Source: Plectrocnemia conspersa
Taxonomy: Eukaryota > Arthropoda > Insecta > Trichoptera > Polycentropodidae
Assembly (NCBI GenBank): GCA_009617715.1
Contig: VTFK01000333.1
Location: forward strand, 372,001 to 436,000
Reading direction: 5' to 3'
Length of the DNA: 64,000 nt
Shown piece after piece: positions 58,835-64,000 of this stretch (its first letter is position 1; each line of letters starts with the position of its first letter). The notes beneath the pieces are model-generated. The model worked only from the letters and a program-made list of their open reading frames with translations, did not search any database and had not been told where the DNA came from. Made by a program: the position numbers and the translations under genes.

Positions 58835-59018
58835 GTAGCAGAAAAAGTAGCTGAAAATTCCAAAATCAACAAAACAAGCAGTATGTATTATAAATCTGTA
58901 TAAATTTTTGCATATGTAGATGACATAGATAATGTTGCAAGGTCAATACAGCCACTAATAAAAACCTTTAACGCTCTCATAAGGAACATTCTTGGAAGAG
59001 GCGAAGACCCAATTTAGG
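58835..59018 (+). pseudogene. reverse transcriptase fragment of a second non-LTR family
   Basis: One frame reads VAEKVAENSKINKTSSMYYK then SV, a stop where Gln (CAA to TAA) is usual, then IFAYVDDIDNVARSIQPLIK then TFNALIRN. This is the catalytic block of the LAYADDIDIIGR type found in many arthropod non-LTR elements, with YADD altered to YVDD. It differs clearly from the FLLYADDLKLY family elsewhere in this window. The frame stays open to a TAG at 59016-59018. Neighbouring sequence shows no further RT motifs. Confidence 0.75.
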
Positions 59019-59599
59019 TTTTTGAGTCCATAATGATGATATTTTTGCTTGTACTTATCGACGCTCATAAAACTTATATTAATAAACAATGTTTTTGAAA
59101 ATCCAAAAATAGTCGAAAATCCCTGTCTCTATCTGTACTACCTGCTCTGAACTTAACTGACTTAAGTGAATTTTACTTTTACTTTAAAAGTTGCAGCGGC
59201 TTAAAAGCATTTAAGAATTATCATATAAATTTAAATTTCAACAGAAAAATTTTCGAAAAATCTTGAAATATTTCAAAAATGAGAAATCAGCATATTCATT
59301 TTATTAAATAATTCTCGAAAATAGACACTATTTTTACTTTTTTTATTTAAAAAATTAGTCCATACATATTCTTCTAATAAATTAAAATTTTTAATGTGAA
59401 TTCAACTATGATTTAAAAAAGGTATATACGAAGCATTTAATCAATCTTTTTAAAAACAATATACATATGTATATGAAAATACTAGTGTCTGACTAATATA
59501 TTTAAAGTTGAACTTATATTCTTAATACATTTTATATAGCATATGGTAATAATTAATATTATATATAAATATTATAATACTAATATATATTGTCCCGAA
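59019..59599. other. AT-rich spacer
   Basis: May contain more of the preceding retroelement but nothing recognisable. Confidence 0.4.
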
Positions 59600-60130
59600 A
59601 TACTAATAAAATGATTCAAGATGAATTAAATACATACCATTATGTAATTGGTGCGTAGGAAGTATAGGAATCTCTTGCTGCGTACGCGCCTTGATGAAAA
59701 AAGCTCTCGCGGTGAATAAAAAAGCGCAGCGACACGAAAGCTCTGAAGAAACCTGCCCGAAAATCCTCGTCCCTTTCGCCGCCTGAATACCAATGCTAGT
59801 AATTGGCCCGATGCGATCATTCATACCCCGGTATCGACTTTGGTATTCTCTCTCTCCTCCAGGGCCAAAGACCCGCAGGACTGATTGATGTCTCGTCATT
59901 AAATTATGGCCGTGCCTCGCGATCATAATTGGCCATTTTCAATTTAAATCCAATTATTGATTGTTGTCGTGTCTACCCCAAGAGTACTCCGGACGCACGG
60001 GGTGTCCTTAAATAGTCCTCCGGGATGACAAACGAGGGCAATTATTTACGTTAACGTCAATGAAATCCGGATTATGAGCTTTTTTACGGTCTGGCGAAAG
60101 ACGGACTACAACTTGGTTGTCGTTTGATGT
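59600..60130. other. complex CpG-containing block, candidate regulatory
   Basis: Mixed composition with GAAACCTGCCCGAAAATCC near 59748 and GGACGCACGGGGTGTCC near 59991. A 107-codon minus-strand ORF (59603-59926) is domain-free. Confidence 0.3.
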
Positions 60131-60839
60131 TTTTTTTAAATTGCTGTGTAGATTTTTTATTTGATATATTTAGGAACAAAATGTTTTTAATATATATGTT
60201 TATAAAATTAATTTCTGGTTCTTTATTGAATTATTTTTTAAAAATACTGTGAAATGCTTACAGAAATATCACTATTAAATTGCATATTTTTTGAGAAAAT
60301 ATATATCCACAGTTTATCAATGTTGAAAAGTATTAAAAACAGTTACAATCTCTAAAATTTGTGTTGTGAAATTTAAACTATTTTAATGAAGACTCATACT
60401 TCTATTTTTGCTTGATAAAATAAAATTATAATATTTATTATTTATAAAAAATAAGTAAAAATTAAAATTAAAAAATAAAAATTACTTAATTTTAATTTTT
60501 ACTTAAAAAAGCATTAATTAATTTATTAAAATTAAGTTAAAAGCATTATGACCTAACAAGCAACCGCAATATGATGGTAAAAAAATCAGACCTTTGACAA
60601 ACTTTGTCAAAGGCCTTCTCAAAATCTGTATATACGACGTCTTCTTATATTCTCGCATCATGAGATTTTGTTTTTATGAAAGACAGAATATTAATAACAG
60701 TGGAACGGACCCAATTAAAAATGTAAAAAGATTGACCTGCATTTTTTTAATTAATTATATATATTTATTAAAAAGCAATAATTCACAACAATATTTAATA
60801 TACAGTATTAAAGCAAGGAAGCATTACATTATTTAATTT
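60131..60839. other. AT-rich spacer
   Basis: AT-rich; contains the inverted repeat at 60452-60505. Confidence 0.5.
60452..60505. repeat. 19 bp perfect inverted repeat
   Basis: TAAGTAAAAATTAAAATTA at 60452-60470 is exactly reverse-complemented at 60487-60505 with a 16 nt loop. Nearly pure A/T, so partly expected from composition. Confidence 0.85.
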
Positions 60840-61340
60840 AAAATAAAACGCTTGAGTTCAATGAGCGATAAAAAATACACAATTAAATATAATACCCGGC
60901 GAATATTAATAACGGCTCGTTACCGAAAAAATATAATATTAAAGGCGATTTTCTCGCCAGAGCTTTCGGTTTAACGGGAAGCTTTCGTCCGCTCCACCTG
61001 TTGTTGCATATACAACGCGATCGCTCCTTTTTAAGGGCTCATCAATTTCGGCACCAGAAAAAGCAATATTCACGGGATGGATCGCAAAACAAAGATTCAT
61101 TCGGCAATAAAAAAGTGAGATCGTTCAGAATATCTATCGGCTCATTTCAGACACGCGCGTGTGACGCCTTTCGACGCCTTTTATTGCGCAATTAAGCCTT
61201 ATATAAAGTACCTGTATAGGATCGATGGGATCATAAGGGACGTATAAACCACTGTTAAAAAAGTGATAAAACAAGTGTAGCGAATCCGCTATGGGCCGCT
61301 TGATTAAATGTGAGTAAGGAGCTTTTTTGCCACGTCGAAA
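60840..61340. other. complex block, candidate regulatory
   Basis: Mixed composition with CATTTCAGACACGCGCGTGT near 61142 and TTTTATTGCGC near 61179. A 64-codon plus-strand ORF is domain-free. Confidence 0.3.
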
Positions 61341-61896
61341 TTGAAAAATTTATGTGCGAAGGAAATCAATAAATTTAAGAATGTATTTTGTGAAATATAT
61401 AATAGTTGCTTCAAATTCACTAAAATTATATTCACGTAAAAGGTTTTTAATGATGAAATATTTTCTTCTCTTATACTTTAAATTAGTTAAATTAGTCAAG
61501 AATGCTAAGAGGTGTTTATTTACATTTTATCTCATTTTTTCTGTACGTTTTATAACTGTATTTTGAAACAGTTGTAGATCTTGCATGTTTTTTTTATTTC
61601 GTCATTGTTCTTGAAGTTATTAAAAAGTGAATCTGCGACTTCAACAAAAAATTCTTTAGGAAGTAATTTTTTTAATGGTCAAACATTAATTTTTCTATTT
61701 AATGACTCGCTCAAAAAGAAGCAATCGTTACAACTTCGATTGCTCGAATTATCCTGAAAAATCTTTGCGTATTTAAACCAGATTTTTTTTCCAAATGATA
61801 CTGTTATAATTTACATATTTATTTTAATATATTTTATTAAGTTTGCCAGCATGAGTAATTATTAAAAATATAATTTATTTTAGAATTTTTTCGTCA
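61341..61896. other. AT-rich spacer
   Basis: Nothing recognisable was seen. Confidence 0.45.
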
Positions 61897-62133
61897 TGCT
61901 TAAAGATAATTTCTGTGGCTTGATTTGCAATTTTTCCGTCGCTATACCAAAGAAGAAAAATTTGGAGCGTCATTTGCATTCTAAAGATCAATCTGATTTT
62001 TCTCTTGATAATAAAAGAAAGCTGCTGGTTTAAATAGTTAAAAAGATATCTTCAGGACAGTACGAGCAATCTAAAGCTGCAAATGCTTCTCTTCGAACTA
62101 GTCATCAAATAGCAAAAAAATGCAAATTCTGAT
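61897..62133 (+). pseudogene. hAT transposase N-terminal fragment (BED-like finger)
   Basis: One plus-strand frame with a single internal TAA reads FCGLICNFSVAIPKKKNLER then HLHSKDQ. This is the zinc-finger start of GTF2IRD2/ZBED-like hAT transposases (C-x2-C ... P-x-x-x-N-L-x-R-H). After the stop it continues EQSKAANASLRTSHQIAKKC then KF, corresponding to the segment before the K-P-F-T-D-G motif. It ends at TGA. The region is N-terminal to the hAT part preserved at 14600-15660, so the two could be complementary remnants of related elements. Confidence 0.75.
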
Positions 62134-62619
62134 AGTGAATTTCTTAAATAATTTTTTGTTTAAGTTGCAGATTCAAGAACAAAAAATAAATAAAAAGAGC
62201 CATTCAAGATCTATAACTATTCTAATACTAAAAATGAGCCAAAATGTAAATGAACACACATGTGTTAGGTTGCTTAAGTCGAAGTAATTTTTTCCTGAGA
62301 ACTTAGAATTATTTTAGTTACGTATGCTTATGGTTTTCAGTTATATTGCATTCTCTGACATTTCATCGTCCAACTTTAACTTTAGAAAACAACTATCATT
62401 ACTACACATAATTTTGTATCCTTTGCAATTCATAGATTACCAATATAGTTTAAAGAACGTGCTATTTTTAAATAATGTAGAGATGTTTTTATCTAGCTGC
62501 GCAACTCATTTTGTTTGTACACCTATGTTACTCATCAAAAGTTATTATACTAATAACATAAATTAGATAAATACTTTTGGCATTCCAAGTATCAATTTAA
62601 AACAATCACCATTATAATA
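62134..62619. other. AT-rich spacer
   Basis: Possibly downstream hAT-derived sequence (62130-62290); otherwise nothing recognisable. Confidence 0.35.
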
Positions 62620-62915
62620 CCTAAGCACGGGTCTTGAATGAAACCACTCTCTGGGTTGCTTCGAGCATGCTTTGATGTGTATCTTGGTATGCACAGCTAC
62701 CGTTGCATAACCGATGCAAATTTACCCATGGATCATTCATCCGATGCTGATGTTTATAAATAGCGTCCTTCTTGGATAGACGATGATCCTGCGAACAAAA
62801 CAAACTTGAAACTACCCGTTTGCACCAACAATTAACCGCATTTCTCGTCATCGAGAGTAATTGATACCAGTGAACTGGCGAGCAGTGATTGAGGCTGTAT
62901 ATCATTACTCATTTT
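62620..62915. other. mixed-composition block
   Basis: A 94-codon minus-strand ORF (62621-62905) has several Cys and His residues but no domain I recognise. It may be noncoding conserved-type DNA. Confidence 0.25.
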
Positions 62916-63164
62916 AATTAAAATATATTTATAAATAATTATCATAAAAATAGATTATATAGTTGATGTTTCATTGATAATATTTTGGTATTCTGTGATT
63001 TATGGATTAGCAAAACTAAATAGAAACAGTAGCATAACAAAAATAATAAATAAATATTTAGTAAAAGTTTTTATAGTATTATATGTATATCGTCAAACTA
63101 CGATATCAAATAGCTAGCTTAAAAATATAAAAATATTTATAAATATTATAATAAATATATCAGC
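62916..63164. other. AT-rich spacer
   Basis: Nothing recognisable was seen. Confidence 0.45.
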
Positions 63165-63560
63165 CACTACTCTACGTGTTAATCCTCGTAAAAAGCATCT
63201 CAGCTAACCAAGACGCTCACTGAAAGCATACACTTACATCTTAACATTATCCTTCCGCGGATTCGCTATTATACTTTAAACCACATCTAGAAATAGACAC
63301 TAATGTCTGCCAATCTTAAAATTATGCCTCAAATAAAAGTTCGCGGTAATTTCGCGACGTTTAACGCAATTACTTAGCCGCGCAGTAAACGCTATTTCAA
63401 TAAAAATAAACACTCGATGAGTACTCGTATATTGGCATGTAAAACTGGAAAAAAAGCATGAGGGTACCGGCATTTGGGTCGGAATACGCCCCCAAGACTT
63501 AGACCTCAAAAAGTCAAAAACCTCATTACGATACGTGCGTAAACATTATCATAGACTATT
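63165..63560. other. complex block, candidate regulatory
   Basis: TTCGCGGTAATTTCGCGACG near 63341 and TTAGCCGCGCAGTAAACGC near 63374 mark mixed, CpG-containing sequence without coding. Confidence 0.3.
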
Positions 63561-64000
63561 TGTTTCACATGAAAGATAATTTATTTTCATCGTTTTTTTT
63601 AATGTAATATAATATTAATTAACAATTAGGTAATCCTGAAATAAATGTCGTTTTAAAATATTAAACTTTTTAAGATTTATTATTATTACCAGATTTTTTA
63701 CCAAATTAACAATTTATAAAAAATCATAAACGAAGCTATCAAGTCAAGTATTTAATAAAAATGTTATTAATAATTAATTACTTGCAATTAAATTTAGCTT
63801 AAATTAAATATAAATAATATATATAAAATCTTGAGTGACATTAAAAAAATGGTTTAAGTTACTCATATATTAGTTAAACGTGCAAAGACAAAGGTAACGC
63901 TATTGCATTATAAATGCGTTTTGTGAAAATAGAAATAAAATATTTTAATATAGTTGTTAAAATATATAAATATTTAGGGGTAATTATTGGTTATAAATTT
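63561..64000. other. AT-rich end of window
   Basis: Nothing recognisable was seen. Confidence 0.5.

Noticed and set aside
1..64000. CRISPR arrays, prokaryotic operons or ribosome binding sites
   Set aside because: No regularly spaced short repeats or prokaryotic coding density; the window is clearly eukaryotic.

Overview
This is a strongly AT-rich animal window, most likely from an insect or other arthropod. The evidence is the mix of decayed transposable elements: non-LTR retrotransposons, a Penelope-like element, two hAT fragments, piggyBac, Tigger/pogo, mariner and a tRNA-derived SINE. There are also many A/T homopolymers and no sign of bacterial organisation. I could not identify a single intact host protein-coding gene. 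The window reads as an intergenic region or a very long intron, with more complex, less AT-rich blocks of 0.2-1 kb scattered through it. Those blocks hold TAAT, TTTAT and CpG-containing words and may be regulatory. No rRNA, tRNA gene or CRISPR array was seen.

Layout: 0-1.1 kb holds two copies of a ~0.4 kb repeat. From 1.1 to 10 kb complex blocks alternate with AT-rich filler, and there is a small non-LTR remnant at 5.0 kb. At 10.25-10.62 kb lies a short piggyBac-type non-autonomous element with TTAA at both ends. At 12.0-13.1 kb (minus) is a 5'-truncated non-LTR retrotransposon with an open reverse transcriptase frame. At 14.6-16.4 kb a degenerate hAT element is followed by, and probably interrupted by, a Penelope-like remnant on the minus strand, with a GIY-YIG endonuclease and a hammerhead-like motif. 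At 18.4-21.1 kb a dead piggyBac transposase is followed by a ~0.94 kb direct duplication. At 27.6-28.8 kb (plus) is a second, frame-broken copy of the 12 kb retrotransposon.

From 35.1 to 46.4 kb two inverted clusters of a satellite-like higher-order repeat (three diverged monomers, period ~826-830 bp) face each other across ~8.5 kb. At 47.4 kb there is a tRNA-derived SINE, at 48.1-48.7 kb a Tigger remnant, at 51.2 kb a third deleted copy of the non-LTR element, and at 52.9-53.3 kb a mariner remnant. At 55.1-55.3 kb there is a compact foldback element with a GC-rich hairpin core; a half copy lies at 38.9 kb. At 58.8 kb is a different reverse transcriptase fragment and at 61.9 kb an N-terminal hAT fragment.

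The most unusual features are the inverted three-monomer satellite pair and the foldback hairpin. The stem-loop at the 3' end of the non-LTR family, recognisable in three copies, and the terminal-repeat-defined piggyBac MITE come next. All protein family assignments were made by reading motifs by eye; no database search was possible.
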